DNA of 64,000 bases, from the NCBI GenBank assembly GCA_964019425.1, contig OZ025807.1, positions 864,823 through 928,822 on the forward strand, read 5' to 3'. The position numbers were made by a program, and so were the translations under genes. Below the pieces are notes generated by a model that did no database searches, had not been told where the DNA came from, and saw only the letters and a program-made list of their open reading frames with translations. The DNA comes from Flectonema sp. DT1601. Its lineage: Eukaryota > Euglenozoa > Diplonemea > Diplonemida > Diplonemidae. The stretch's first letter is position 1. The number at the start of each line of letters is the position of its first letter. Positions 44,255 through 54,687 of the stretch are shown here, in pieces.

Positions 44255-45514
44255 TTCATTTTTTCGTCTTCTCGCCTTCTTATTTCCTCTCAATTTGACA
44301 CCACTTCAACGTGAAAGATGTAAGAAAGAAAATAATAATAATTTACGCAACCACTCACCGCTGCTCGTGAAAGCGTTGGTTCACTGCATCCACCACATGA
44401 TGGGGTGGTGCCTCCGCACCTCGGTTCGAACTCCACTGTACGCACCGCGCCTCACAGCGCAATTAGTTTCCGTGTCGCATCCCCCATTGTCTCGATAAAG
44501 TGAACGGCCACCCAGAAGGGCAGCGCCTAAGCAATTATAGTAGTAACAAAAAGGAGGAGAAACACAGTGAAACACTAAAAAAAAAAAAAAAAAAAAGAAA
44601 TTCCCAAGGGTTTAATCAAAAGAAGTAACTGTGTTGGACTTTTCACCATTGTTATCCAACGGAACACCATAAGGCATTTTCCCCGCGTCAAGTGTTATTA
44701 TTTTCTTTTATTTTTACCTTTCTTTCACTCAAAACTATCTCTTTTTTCACCTAATTTCGTTTTTATTACTCCATGGGGTTCGGGAAAAGAGTTTCCCAAA
44801 GCTTTTTTGCTTCGCAGGACAGGAAAACTCTTTTTTTTTCTTTGAGCTGATTTATTTGATCGATTTCAATTTTTAGAGCCGACTGTTGATTACATCCTCT
44901 TATCTGAAGTGGTATTGTCGTAGCAGAGGTGAGTAGATTGCTAATTTTGAAGGAGACTTACTTCTCCGTCAAAGGGTCAAAGTCTTAGAGAAGCAGTCAT
45001 GATCTGGATTAACTAGATCGGCTTCCAACTTTTTTAAGATTTACCCATTTTTTGTTTTTTTTTATCGTTTTTTATCACAATTTTTATACAGTACTGAGGC
45101 TATATTTTGTATCTTTTTTTTTTTTTTTTTTTTTTTTTTTGGGGTGAACGAACTTCTTGTGAAGTGACGTCAACCCCAAATGGGAAAAAGAGGGAAAAGA
45201 AGAAAAAAAGTAAGAAGAAATAGGAAAAGGGAGACAAGCGCATAGCGCTGGTATACTGCAAGTCGCCTGTTACGTTATTTTCCGTTACTAATTTCTTTTT
45301 CTCAGTGGTGAAAAAATCGCTGTCTTAGTACAGAAGGAGCTTGTTGCTGCCATGCAATTTTCTAGTCAGTTTGTGGCACATTGCACTCACTCGTCTTTCC
45401 CCAGTCCGCTTTCCTACCGTAAGTTGTTGACTGGAAAAAGTAATCCGCTGAAAATTTTTGTTAGCAACCAAAAAATTCATTTTTTTTCTCGCTGGAGCTG
45501 CGAAAAAGCTCGTT

Positions 45515-45545
<31 letters not shown>

Positions 45546-45978
45546 GAATAATACTCATCAACCCTTATGTGTCATGCTTGTAAAGGCAATCAATTAACTA
45601 ATTAGCAAGCATACTTTTTTTTTTAAATGAAATTCGACTACTGGTAGTGAATCAATGGGACTGTTGGTCGAATACTTGTTGCTGACTGTAGGTTCCTTGG
45701 TTGAGGTCCGTGAGTTTTTTTTTTTTTGAGTGTCGCTTTTCGTGGTAATCGCAAGTAATCTTGTCTATCTAACCGGTACTCGATTGTATGTCGGACTCGC
45801 TAACAAATACCAAGAAGTGCCTGAAAAAAAACTGTTTATTTTTACTTATCTTATTTTTATAAAGATATTTTATACAGCCGAATTATAGTGCTGCGAAATC
45901 GGTGCTCGCAAAAGGGAAAAAAAATACATGGATAATTTCTTTTTCAGAACAAGAAAGGAGTTAGTCCTGCAAAAATCT

Positions 45979-46011
<33 letters not shown>

Positions 46012-46319
46012 CCGTTATCCCACCAAGTTCAAAATTTCTATTTTTTTTTTTTTTTTTTTTATCACACAAAATTGATCAATATCAGTATTTTCTCCTTACA
46101 CCTCTATTTTCCTCTAAAATTCTCCTAAAAACCGGTGGTCCTCGGTCTTTAAGCAGGAGTTTCTTGATTTATAATTAACCTTTACGGGCTATTATCGGGA
46201 AAATGCTGTTAGTTATTTTTTCAGCCTAAGGACCGTTCTATATCTTTATAACCCCCGTTACCGCTTAAGTCGTAGAGTAAATTTAATAATCACTTTTGCA
46301 AACTATTCTGCATGGTGAA

Positions 46320-46342
46320 TTCATAATACTTTTTTTAAACAG
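46320..46342 (+). promoter_or_regulatory. Probable splice acceptor before the helicase gene
   Basis: TACTTTTTTTAAACAG ends in AG at 46341-46342, leaving a 46-nt leader before ATG 46389. Confidence 0.5.
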
Positions 46343-46388
46343 GAAATACATAACGCAAGTTGTTGGTTGGTGGGTAAGCACACTCATT

Positions 46389-49300
46389 ATGTCAAGATGG
46401 GTACCCGGAGTAGTAAATTCAAACATTGAGATGACTACTATTAATATGAAGGATGATGTTATTACCAAAGGAATGAATTTAATAGTCAATTCACGAATCG
46501 CACGCATGGAATATCTTCGTACAAAACACAGTGATGATGTTGCTGTAGAGTACCGAAGAGACAAACTGCTAAAAAAGATTCTCCGAACAGTATCAAAAAA
46601 TAGTCGTAAACCATTTCACAATCCAACAACCGACCAGACAGATAAAGACAATCCTTCTGAGGCACAAAATGAAATTGGAAAAGCTCTCAACCCTGTCGGG
46701 GTATCCAAAGAAAATATTAAAAAACCAACAAAGCATCAAACAAATATCAGACTGGTACTAATCAATACTAAGAAAAATAAATCAAAAACGATGGTTATCG
46801 ATCGAACGAAAACAACGCTACAGGATCTGCAGGAGATATCAATTAGGAAACTAAATTGTGGTAAACACTTTAATACGTACACAACTTATGGAGGTCGTAT
46901 TATAAAACAAACTTCTACGGAATTTCTATGCGACGCGGAAGATGATATCGAAGTCTTGTTTTCTCCTGATCTTCCTACAAAAGTTATAAAAGTTGAAACC
47001 CTTCTCCAACCAGAAGAAGCCAATAAGGAACCAAAGAAGGAAAAGAAGTCAAAAAAAGATAAGAAGTCGAAAAAAAGCAACAAAGAAACCGACCAAGACG
47101 AAGGAGAATCAGCCGAAGAACAAACAGCGAAGGCAAGAGAGATTCTACACTCTCGGAAAAGAGAATTGTTTTCCAGCTGTGAAGGAAGAGTTACACCAAG
47201 AAAGGAATACAATGAAACGTTGCCCATATTTGAATATAAAGAACAAATAGTTAAAACAGTTAAAGAAAACATCGTAACAATAATTGAAGGTTCTACTGGA
47301 TCAGGAAAGTCAACTCAAGTACCTCAATACCTTCTTGAAGAGCTATGTTCTGAATCAACTGGAGGAGTAATTTGCTGCCAACCAAGAAGACTAGCAGCAA
47401 CCTCACTAGCTAGTCGAGTATCACAGGAACGTATTGAAACTGTTGGTCACACAGTAGGTCATATGGTTCGTTGGGATGTGATGTGTAGTGATGTTCACAC
47501 GAGATTATTGTTTGCAACTCCGGGTATTGTTTTCAACATCTTATCCGCAAACCCAACTCTGAAGAATATTCACTGTATCATACTTGATGAGATCCACGAA
47601 CGCAACGCACACGTCGATATCATCCTCACCCTCCTCCGTCATAAAATGGAATCAAACTTATTACATCCATCATTCCGATTAGTGTGTTTATCTGCTACAG
47701 TCGACACAAAGTTGTTTGAAAATTATTTTAGTGGTGTAGTTCCAACGATAAGATGCCACAAGAGAGCATTTCCTGTAGAGATGAAGTACATAAAAGACGC
47801 AGAGATGATTACTGGGATCAAGTGTTGGATTCCAACACCAAAGGGTAAACTATTTAATGAAGATGATGACGTGATGACAAAATGGATAAATACTAACAAC
47901 ATGGAAATCCCTCACGTCGCTAACAGCGATAACATTCCTTATTCACTAATTACAAAATTAGTTGAGAAAATACATCAAAATCGAGCAAATAAGAAAACCT
48001 GCGGCATTCTAATATTCCTCCCCGGAATCGGAGAGATTGAGAAAGCCTTCTCTGAGATACGTAAAACTGTTGATAATATTGTAATGTTTAAACTTCATGG
48101 TCAGATGAGTATTGAGAACCAGAATAAGGTGTACACATCAACGAGGAAAACAAAAGTAATATTAGCGACAAACGTTGCAGAAACGAGCATCACTGTACCT
48201 GACGTTACTGAAGTTATTGATACTGGATATGTAAAAGAGATGAGACTTTATGGTGGAGAAACAATGTTTGAGGTACTCCAGTCTCATTGGGTATCAAAAA
48301 GCAGTGCTACCCAACGCGCAGGTCGTGCTGGGAGAGTGTCTGCAGGAACTTGTTGGAGGCTTTATGAAGAAAAATGGTTTAGCTCTCTCCCAAACTTTTC
48401 TATTCCGGAAATCCAGTTTTCACCATTATTGATACCAGTGTTGCAAGTTGCTGGTGTAGTTGACAACACTACTGAGATAAGGAATATTCTAAGCTGTAGT
48501 CCATCTCCACCAAGTCACCATGTCCTCGATATGGCAATTACTACACTCGAACAGATTGGAGCCATTCGAAATGAGAAACTGACATCTCTCGGAAGTTTAT
48601 TATCAATACTACCTGTTGATCCTCATGTTGGTAAACTTCTATTGTTAAGCGGAATTGTTGAGTGTTCATTCATCGGATGTTGTACTGCAGCTGTGATGAC
48701 TTCACAAACTGATATTCTAAAGAGACAAACTCCAGAAGATCATTCGAACCTCAACCTCCGTAGCGACATACTGTCAAAGGGTGTTACTTTCGCTGGATAT
48801 CTACTTTCTGATGATAAGGATCGTTACATAAAAGAAAATAAGTTAAACTGGACTGCTCTATACGAAGTAATCCGTCTATATAATACTTACAACTGTGCCT
48901 TACAAAGTCTTCATTTATCATCAACAGAACAGACGGTTAATAAACGAACAGTTGATTTGATGAAGTGTTGTATAGTGGCTGGTTTGTATCCAAGAATTGG
49001 TCAGTGTATGAGAGGAGTTGGTCACAGGGTTTGTTTATTGTCTGGTCAGGTAATTGTGATTGATCGGAATAGTAGTAATTTTGAACAGACATCACCTTTT
49101 GAATGGATTTCTTATGAAACACATCGCATATGTGGTACAATCGAACATCACAAAAAGATAATCACCTCCACTACAATCGGCACTAGTGAAATGTTATTAG
49201 TATTCGCAGGTGGTAGTCCTTTGGGAATCACAAAAACTGCAAACGGTAGGCGAATTTCATTCGATAGACAACTTTACTTTAAATGTAACTCTGATGACGC

Positions 49301-49439
49301 AGCTATTTTTATAAGGCTTCTTCGATATGAAGTTGATGCTTTGTTCTCTGATATCTGTTTGTCAGGAAACGAACACATCAGAAATATTACCCGCCCACTT
49401 GTTGCATCTTACGAACTTCTTTCTAATGGTGTGCTGTAA
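46389..49439 (+). CDS. DEIH-box (DEAH/RHA family) RNA helicase
   Basis: This 1016-residue protein unwinds or remodels RNA using ATP, by family. Motifs are intact: GSTGSGKST with Lys307, DEIH at 400-403 followed by ERN, a SAT motif, TNVAETSIT, and QRAGRAGR from residue 642. A C-terminal region after the helicase core fits the winged-helix/HA2 and OB-fold modules of this family. The N-terminus is unusual: residues about 115-200 look like a doublecortin- or ubiquitin-type fold (MVIDRTKTTLQDLQEIS, TYGGRII, DAEDDIEVLF), followed by a Lys-rich linker (KKEKKSKKDKKSKK). The DEIH variant is known from the RHA/DHX9 group, but no double-stranded-RNA-binding domain is visible, so I give no symbol. The start at 46389 fits the upstream acceptor, and ATG 46431 is the alternative. 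Confidence 0.92.
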   Translation: MSRWVPGVVNSNIEMTTINMKDDVITKGMNLIVNSRIARMEYLRTKHSDDVAVEYRRDKLLKKILRTVSKNSRKPFHNPTTDQTDKDNPSEAQNEIGKALNPVGVSKENIKKPTKHQTNIRLVLINTKKNKSKTMVIDRTKTTLQDLQEISIRKLNCGKHFNTYTTYGGRIIKQTSTEFLCDAEDDIEVLFSPDLPTKVIKVETLLQPEEANKEPKKEKKSKKDKKSKKSNKETDQDEGESAEEQTAKAREILHSRKRELFSSCEGRVTPRKEYNETLPIFEYKEQIVKTVKENIVTIIEGSTGSGKSTQVPQYLLEELCSESTGGVICCQPRRLAATSLASRVSQERIETVGHTVGHMVRWDVMCSDVHTRLLFATPGIVFNILSANPTLKNIHCIILDEIHERNAHVDIILTLLRHKMESNLLHPSFRLVCLSATVDTKLFENYFSGVVPTIRCHKRAFPVEMKYIKDAEMITGIKCWIPTPKGKLFNEDDDVMTKWINTNNMEIPHVANSDNIPYSLITKLVEKIHQNRANKKTCGILIFLPGIGEIEKAFSEIRKTVDNIVMFKLHGQMSIENQNKVYTSTRKTKVILATNVAETSITVPDVTEVIDTGYVKEMRLYGGETMFEVLQSHWVSKSSATQRAGRAGRVSAGTCWRLYEEKWFSSLPNFSIPEIQFSPLLIPVLQVAGVVDNTTEIRNILSCSPSPPSHHVLDMAITTLEQIGAIRNEKLTSLGSLLSILPVDPHVGKLLLLSGIVECSFIGCCTAAVMTSQTDILKRQTPEDHSNLNLRSDILSKGVTFAGYLLSDDKDRYIKENKLNWTALYEVIRLYNTYNCALQSLHLSSTEQTVNKRTVDLMKCCIVAGLYPRIGQCMRGVGHRVCLLSGQVIVIDRNSSNFEQTSPFEWISYETHRICGTIEHHKKIITSTTIGTSEMLLVFAGGSPLGITKTANGRRISFDRQLYFKCNSDDAAIFIRLLRYEVDALFSDICLSGNEHIRNITRPLVASYELLSNGVL

Positions 49440-49984
49440 ATGTTTAAAAGTTAAACAACAGAAAGCAGCAACCAAACCCTTTACAAAGTGTGGAAGCGAT
49501 TATTTTTGTGACCTTGAATATCTGATAACGTCGACGTCAGACATTTGAATTGTTGGACCTCGTGAGTTATGACCGAATTGAACTTGCAAGTTGTCAAAAA
49601 CTCCAAAGGTTTAGTTCTCTTTTTGAGAGATACCATAAACGAGATGCTCTATATGCATTCGAAGTGTGGGGTGACATTTCCTTTGGTCAAAATTCGCAAC
49701 AGTGGAATCTGCTGCCGCGAACTACAGCTGTATGCGACACATGACTAAGACGAGGCGTAACCCTATTCTCTGGGACAAGAATCACAATCAGAAAAAGGTT
49801 TTTGCATTGGAATTCCTCTGATTGACCTCTTACACTCAGTAGCGTGCGGTAGAGATAACGGGCGTTTTTAATACTTACTTTTTGCATTTAGTAATTTACA
49901 TGGTGCTGAAGTAATTTAGTGTCTCTTGTGATCACCTGTTTATATAATTTCTTCAATTAGCTTATAAACAACCCCAACAACAAC
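49440..49984. other. Spacer between helicase and tandem array
   Basis: Only short chance frames. It holds the helicase 3' UTR. Its last part has the acceptor TTTCTTCAATTAG (AG at 49959-49960), 24 nt before the first array gene. Confidence 0.6.
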
Positions 49985-50767
49985 ATGTTAAAGACTACAA
50001 TCTTCTGTTCCGCCATGGGTGCTGCAATTGCATTTGGACCACCAGGTGGTGGTGGGCCAGGTGGAGGTATTGGTGGACCAGGTAATGGTGGACCAGGTGG
50101 TATTGGTCTCCCAACCATCCCAACGACTCCTGCAGCATCAACTAGGCCACTGCCAATCTCTAGAAACGGAGCTCCACTCCCAACCTTGGAGCCTGTTGGT
50201 GCGATTGGCGATGAAAACGTCGCAGGTGGTATCGGATCATTTGGTTCACTTCCAGAGTTCTTGAGGGATTCCAGGGCTTTCCTTTCAACTGCTCCATACG
50301 CGGTAGACCAGGGAATCAACTTCGAGTGTGAGACATCCACTACTGGTGAGGACTATCCATGTATTTACTACGTCGTCTTCCAGAACTGTGGTAGCTGTAC
50401 TGAGAACAGCAACGGAGGACTTCCTGCTACGCTCAGCGTTCAGTCTGGATTCTCCCTTGAGCGTTCATGCAGCCCAAGATTCACACCACCTGGTGTCACT
50501 GGAGAGAGCTACCCAACAGCATTCTTCAAGGGTGAGGTTGCAAGAGGAGAGAGTGTTGAGATCTTCATGGACAGACCTGCCACAGCCTTCGCCGTTTTCG
50601 ACGGAACTGAAACGCAATGTTCAAACCTTCTCACCCAGAGATGCAATGCCAGAAGTGACTGCCTTGAGTCGATGGCTGGACCTTGTGTGAACGCTGACAC
50701 TGTTTGTCCTCCTCGTCTTCACAGAGGACCATTCACTCCTGGAGGCAGCTGTCCATCTTGCTTCTAG
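49985..50767 (+). CDS. Array copy 1: secreted Gly/Pro-rich, Cys-rich protein (260 aa)
   Basis: The N-terminus MLKTTIFCSAMGAAIA is a short signal peptide with a plausible cut after AIA. A Gly/Pro/Ile low-complexity segment follows (residues about 18-45, GGPGG-type), then a Pro/Thr linker, then a compact C-terminal domain with twelve cysteines, including CGSC, and a CPSCF terminus. The Cys pattern and signal suggest an extracellular or surface disulfide-bonded protein. I do not recognise the family. This copy has an upstream region unlike the other copies from about 27 nt before the ATG, so it is probably the original left edge of the array. Codons are unusually uniform (GGT, CCA, AAC), as in highly expressed genes. 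Stop TAG. Confidence 0.88.
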   Translation: MLKTTIFCSAMGAAIAFGPPGGGGPGGGIGGPGNGGPGGIGLPTIPTTPAASTRPLPISRNGAPLPTLEPVGAIGDENVAGGIGSFGSLPEFLRDSRAFLSTAPYAVDQGINFECETSTTGEDYPCIYYVVFQNCGSCTENSNGGLPATLSVQSGFSLERSCSPRFTPPGVTGESYPTAFFKGEVARGESVEIFMDRPATAFAVFDGTETQCSNLLTQRCNARSDCLESMAGPCVNADTVCPPRLHRGPFTPGGSCPSCF

Positions 50768-51534
50768 GAAGTGTTCTATAGGTGTTTCCTCTCACTTTTT
50801 ATTTGGCTTTGTGTCTTCATCTATCAGTGCGCGAGCTGTCCTATTCATAAAAAGGACTTAAGGTAGCTCCAATTTAATTTAAATTGATGAGCTATTTCCT
50901 ATTTTACGATTCTGGCGGTTTTTGAATCCCCGCGGTTGCGTGCACTTTTTGGTTTTTTTTTCTTTCGTTTTATTTTTCTCATTTTCCCCGTAGAAACTAA
51001 CTTCGAGACTGTAGGGTTACGAATTCTTCTTTTGGGTTGCAAACATCGTCCAACGGCGTGGAACACATCTCCTTACTAATAAAACTTATACACCATGAGA
51101 ACTGAGCTCTAGATCAATCGATCAAAGCGTTTTGTTTTCTTGAAATTCATTGTTCTCGCCGTCTGGCTGATTTCTTTGTTTTTTCTTTGTCTTTTTATTC
51201 CTTCCTCACTGCGACATTTGATCTCTGATTTCAAAACCCACAATATATTATTGTATCTCCTGTATGAACATTACCGTTGGTAAGGAGTCATGGTCTGTCT
51301 GAAGGTATGTAAGCTAGAACCCAGCCAAGTAACCTTCAAATAGTTCACGGCTAGCTTCAGTGAGTAGCTTCAGACAGGTACACCCAAACAAGTAGCCGTA
51401 AGGTGATTAAGTATTTGAATCCGTCAGCACAATTCTTGTGGGAGATACTTTATTAATATCATTGAGGCGCGCTAAAATATAATATTCACTTTATGGTGTT
51501 TTCATAGCTGCGATTTCTTTTTTCCCTTTTAATG
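50768..51534. other. Array spacer type A (after copy 1)
   Basis: Nearly identical to the spacer after copy 4 (56379-57136) for most of its length. It contains a structured segment at 51295-51377 (separate entry). No gene. Confidence 0.8.
51295..51377 (+). ncRNA. Candidate structured RNA in type A spacer
   Basis: CTGTCTGAAG (51295-51304) pairs perfectly with CTTCAGACAG (51368-51377), and inside it AGCTAG pairs with CTAGCT. The same 83-nt block recurs at 56897-56979 in the other type A spacer. The family is unknown. It could be a structured UTR element or a short mobile repeat. Confidence 0.35.
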
Positions 51535-51709
51535 AACCAGTAACTAACTTGTAACAACATAATAATATTTCCTTTATCAGCAAGAATGCATTTGTTAATA
51601 AGTCCTTCCATTGGAATTGATGTTTTGCGGAGATAGTTTTAGATGAATTATCTGTGGAACTTTAAATACTTTCATCCTTCAGCATTATTACAACAACCCC
51701 AACAACAAC
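51535..51709 (+). promoter_or_regulatory. Conserved 175-nt upstream block of array copies 2-5 (copy 2)
   Basis: It is essentially identical upstream of copies 2, 3, 4 and 5. It ends with TTCATCCTTCAG (AG at 51681-51682) and a 27-nt leader rich in CAACAAC. It probably carries the splice acceptor and 5' UTR. Confidence 0.65.
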
Positions 51710-52492
51710 ATGTTAAAGACTACAATCTTCTGTTCCGTCATGGGTGCTGCAATTGCATTTGGACCACCAGGTGGTGGTGGGCCAGGTGGAGGTATTGGTG
51801 GACCAGGTAATGGTGGACCAGGTGGTATTGGTCTCCCAACCATCCCAACGACTCCTGCAGCATCAACTAGGCCACTGCCAATCTCTAGAAACGGAGCTCC
51901 ACTCCCAACCTTGGAGCCTGTTGGTGCGATTGGCGATGAAAACGTCGCAGGTGGTATCGGATCATTTGGTTCACTTCCAGAGTTCTTGAGGGATTCCAGG
52001 GCTTTCCTTTCAACTGCTCCATACGCGGTAGACCAGGGAATCAACTTCGAGTGTGAGACATCCACTACTGGTGAGGACTATCCATGTATTTACTACGTCG
52101 TCTTCCAGAACTGTGGTAGCTGTACTGAGAACAGCAACGGAGGACTTCCTGCTACGCTCAGCGTTCAGTCTGGATTCTCCCTTGAGCGTTCATGCAGCCC
52201 AAGATTCACACCACCTGGTGTCACTGGAGAGAGCTACCCAACAGCATTCTTCAAGGGTGAGGTTGCAAGAGGAGAGAGTGTTGAGATCTTCATGGACAGA
52301 CCTGCCACAGCCTTCGCCGTTTTCGACGGAACTGAAACGCAATGTTCAAACCTTCTCACCCAGAGATGCAATGCCAGAAGTGACTGCCTTGAGTCGATGG
52401 CTGGACCTTGTGTGAACGCTGACACTGTTTGTCCTCCTCGTCTTCACAGAGGACCATTCACTCCTGGAGGCAGCTGTCCATCTTGCTTCTAG
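51710..52492 (+). CDS. Array copy 2: secreted Gly/Pro-rich, Cys-rich protein (260 aa)
   Basis: Same protein as copy 1 apart from Val for Ala in the signal peptide (CSVMG), a variant shared only with copy 5. All cysteines are kept. The reading frame is intact and the stop is TAG. Its upstream block is the standard one of copies 2-5. The spacer after it is type B, unlike copy 1. Confidence 0.88.
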   Translation: MLKTTIFCSVMGAAIAFGPPGGGGPGGGIGGPGNGGPGGIGLPTIPTTPAASTRPLPISRNGAPLPTLEPVGAIGDENVAGGIGSFGSLPEFLRDSRAFLSTAPYAVDQGINFECETSTTGEDYPCIYYVVFQNCGSCTENSNGGLPATLSVQSGFSLERSCSPRFTPPGVTGESYPTAFFKGEVARGESVEIFMDRPATAFAVFDGTETQCSNLLTQRCNARSDCLESMAGPCVNADTVCPPRLHRGPFTPGGSCPSCF

Positions 52493-53390
52493 GAAGTGTT
52501 TAAGCATGGGGCGATACTATGAATCTTTTGTCCCCCGTATGCAAATTTCCTTGCGATTTATTTTTCTCTTTTTTTGTTTTTTATGTTCCCTCTCTGAGTG
52601 CGCATGTCAAGATATGAATCACATAAGACAAGCGTCGGGTTAAGGTGATTACGAATCCCGACCCTCCGCAGATTGACACGCACGGCAGTTTTCTTTCTAC
52701 TCTTTGTTTGCATTTATCATTCACGAATCATATTGTGTTTTCTGAGTAATATCATTCGCGATCGTAAGATTACGAAGTATTCTTAGTGTGGACCATCGTC
52801 AGTTTCATTACAATTACGTGCAAAGACGGAATTGCAAAACGGCAGGTTTTTTTTTTACTCTTTGTTTGCATTTATCATTCGCTGAGTTGTGTAGTCAATT
52901 TCATTGAAATTACTTTCTACAGCCGAAGTGTTACTTCACAAGAGATTTTAATTCTGACAGTTCACTACTGCCCTTCTTGTTTGTGAACGATTGTCCTTCA
53001 CACTTTTTCTTTGTCTTTTTTTTTTCCCTAATCTAACCTCATGGCGAACAGTGCACGAGTTAAAATGGCTCCGATTTAATTTAAAATGATGATCTATTTA
53101 CTATTTTACGATTATGGTGATTTTTGAATTCCCGCGGTAGCGTGCACTTTTTATTTTCATTTTATTTTTTTTAGTTTTTTTTCAGATCAATTCCCCGTTG
53201 GTAATCACTCAGTGACCGTAGGGCTATGTTGTAGTCATATCGTCTGACGGCGTGGAACACATTCCCTTATTAATCAAACTTGTTTACTATGAGAACTAAT
53301 TAAACCACAGCATGTCGCTTCATCACAGCGGTGGCGAGTGGCATGTGACTTCTGCCCAGTGCCCTGAATGTCAACGCTGAGAGATCAGGT

Positions 53391-53436
<46 letters not shown>

Positions 53437-53720
53437 AGGTTGAGAGCGTTTTCCTCGCCGTCTGACTGATTTACTTGATTTTTTTTTTGTCTCTTTTTAT
53501 TCCTTTCTCACTGTGCGATATTTGATCTCTGATGTAAGCCAACAATATATTCTTTTATCTATTGTATAGGGTACTGCCGTTGGTTAGCGCTGTGATTTTA
53601 TTTATTAATTCATTGCGGATTCCAATGTGAATAGCGCTTTCAAAACGGCTACGGATCGGATCTTCTATCGTGTGTGAGTTACGTACTCAAAAATATATAT
53701 CTACGTTGGATTACATATGT
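52493..53720. other. Array spacer type B (after copy 2), longest, with an rRNA insertion
   Basis: It begins AAGTGTTTAAGCATGGGGCG. It holds a GTCGGG...CCCGAC hairpin (near 52634), an internal duplication of CTCTTTGTTTGCATTTATCATTC (near 52700 and 52858), and the 28S fragment at 53296-53436. The spacer after copy 3 lacks both the duplication and the rRNA piece. Confidence 0.75.
53296..53436 (+). pseudogene. 28S (LSU) rRNA fragment, ending at the R2-type target site
   Basis: It contains universally conserved large-subunit rRNA sequence: TTCTGCCCAGTGC, CTGAATGTCAA, AAGCGCGGGTAAACGGCGGG, and AGTAACTATGACTCTCTTAA followed by GGTAG. The upstream part (AATTAAACCACAGCATG) matches the expected preceding LSU helix. 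It stops within a few bases of the site where R2 retrotransposons cut 28S genes, since the next expected bases (CCAAATG) are absent. It lies inside a protein-gene spacer and cannot be a functional rRNA gene. Confidence 0.88.
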
Positions 53721-53895
53721 AACCAGTAACTAACTTGTAACAACATAATAATATTTCCTTTATCAGCAAGAATGCATTTGTTAATAAGTCCTTCCATTGG
53801 AATTGATGTTTTGCGGAGATAGTTTTAGATGAATTATCTGTGGAACTTTAAATACTTTCATCCTTCAGCATTATTACAACAACCCCAACAACAAC
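53721..53895 (+). promoter_or_regulatory. Conserved 175-nt upstream block (copy 3)
   Basis: Same block as at 51535-51709, with the acceptor AG at 53867-53868. Confidence 0.65.
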
Positions 53896-54687
53896 ATGTT
53901 AAAGACTACAATCTTCTGTTCCGCCATGGGTGCTGCAATTGCATTTGGACCACCAGGTGGTGGTATTGGTGGTGGGCCAGGTGGAGGTATTGGTGGACCA
54001 GGTAATGGTGGACCAGGTGGTATTGGTCTCCCAACCATCCCAACGACTCCTGCAGCATCAACTAGGCCACTGCCAATCTCTAGAAACGGAGCTCCACTCC
54101 CAACCTTGGAGCCTGTTGGTGCGATTGGCGATGAAAACGTCGCAGGTGGTATCGGATCATTTGGTTCACTTCCAGAGTTCTTGAGGGATTCCAGGGCTTT
54201 CCTTTCAACTGCTCCATACGCGGTAGACCAGGGAATCAACTTCGAGTGTGAGACATCCACTACTGGTGAGGACTATCCATGTATTTACTACGTCGTCTTC
54301 CAGAACTGTGGTAGCTGTACTGAGAACAGCAACGGAGGACTTCCTGCTACGCTCAGCGTTCAGTCTGGATTCTCCCTTGAGCGTGCATGCAGCCCAAGAT
54401 TCACACCACCTGGTGTCACTGGAGAGAGCTACCCAACAGCATTCTTCAAGGGTGAGGTTGCAAGAGGAGAGAGTGTTGAGATCTTCATGGACAGACCTGC
54501 CACAGCCTTCGCCGTTTTCGACGGAACTGAAACGCAATGTTCAAACCTTCTCACCCAGAGATGCAATGCCAGAAGTGACTGCCTTGAGTCGATGGCTGGA
54601 CCTTGTGTGAACGCTGACACTGTTTGTCCTCCTCGTCTTCACAGAGGACCATTCACTCCTGGAGGCAGCTGTCCATCTTGCTTCTAA
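53896..54687 (+). CDS. Array copy 3: secreted Gly/Pro-rich, Cys-rich protein (263 aa)
   Basis: Differs from copy 1 by a three-residue expansion of the Gly-rich tract (an extra GGTATTGGT) and by Ala for Ser before a conserved Cys (LERACS, shared with copy 6). The frame is intact and the stop is TAA. The repeat-unit expansion is what slippage in a Gly-rich coding microsatellite would give. Confidence 0.88.
   Translation: MLKTTIFCSAMGAAIAFGPPGGGIGGGPGGGIGGPGNGGPGGIGLPTIPTTPAASTRPLPISRNGAPLPTLEPVGAIGDENVAGGIGSFGSLPEFLRDSRAFLSTAPYAVDQGINFECETSTTGEDYPCIYYVVFQNCGSCTENSNGGLPATLSVQSGFSLERACSPRFTPPGVTGESYPTAFFKGEVARGESVEIFMDRPATAFAVFDGTETQCSNLLTQRCNARSDCLESMAGPCVNADTVCPPRLHRGPFTPGGSCPSCF

Larger units (their letters stand above)
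40052..46319. other. Second gene-poor, A/T-rich stretch
   Basis: No credible gene. It contains repeat copies at 40892-41021 and 44078-44254 and many homopolymers, including T runs near 40611, 45117, 45980 and 46041 and an A run of about 33 at 43801. A G/C-richer patch at 44345-44520 contains GGTTCGAACTCC and is followed by an A run at about 44578, which could be a SINE-like insertion, but no second copy is seen. Confidence 0.65.

Noticed and set aside
28243-46319. Retroelement or transposase coding sequence in the gene-poor region
   Set aside because: I found no reverse transcriptase, integrase or transposase motif in any frame listed or read. Only non-coding repeats are supported.
52620-52690. 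tRNA gene in type B spacer (GATTACGAATCCCGAC)
   Set aside because: It has a B-box-like string, but the stem encloses a 17-nt loop and no cloverleaf or A box can be drawn.
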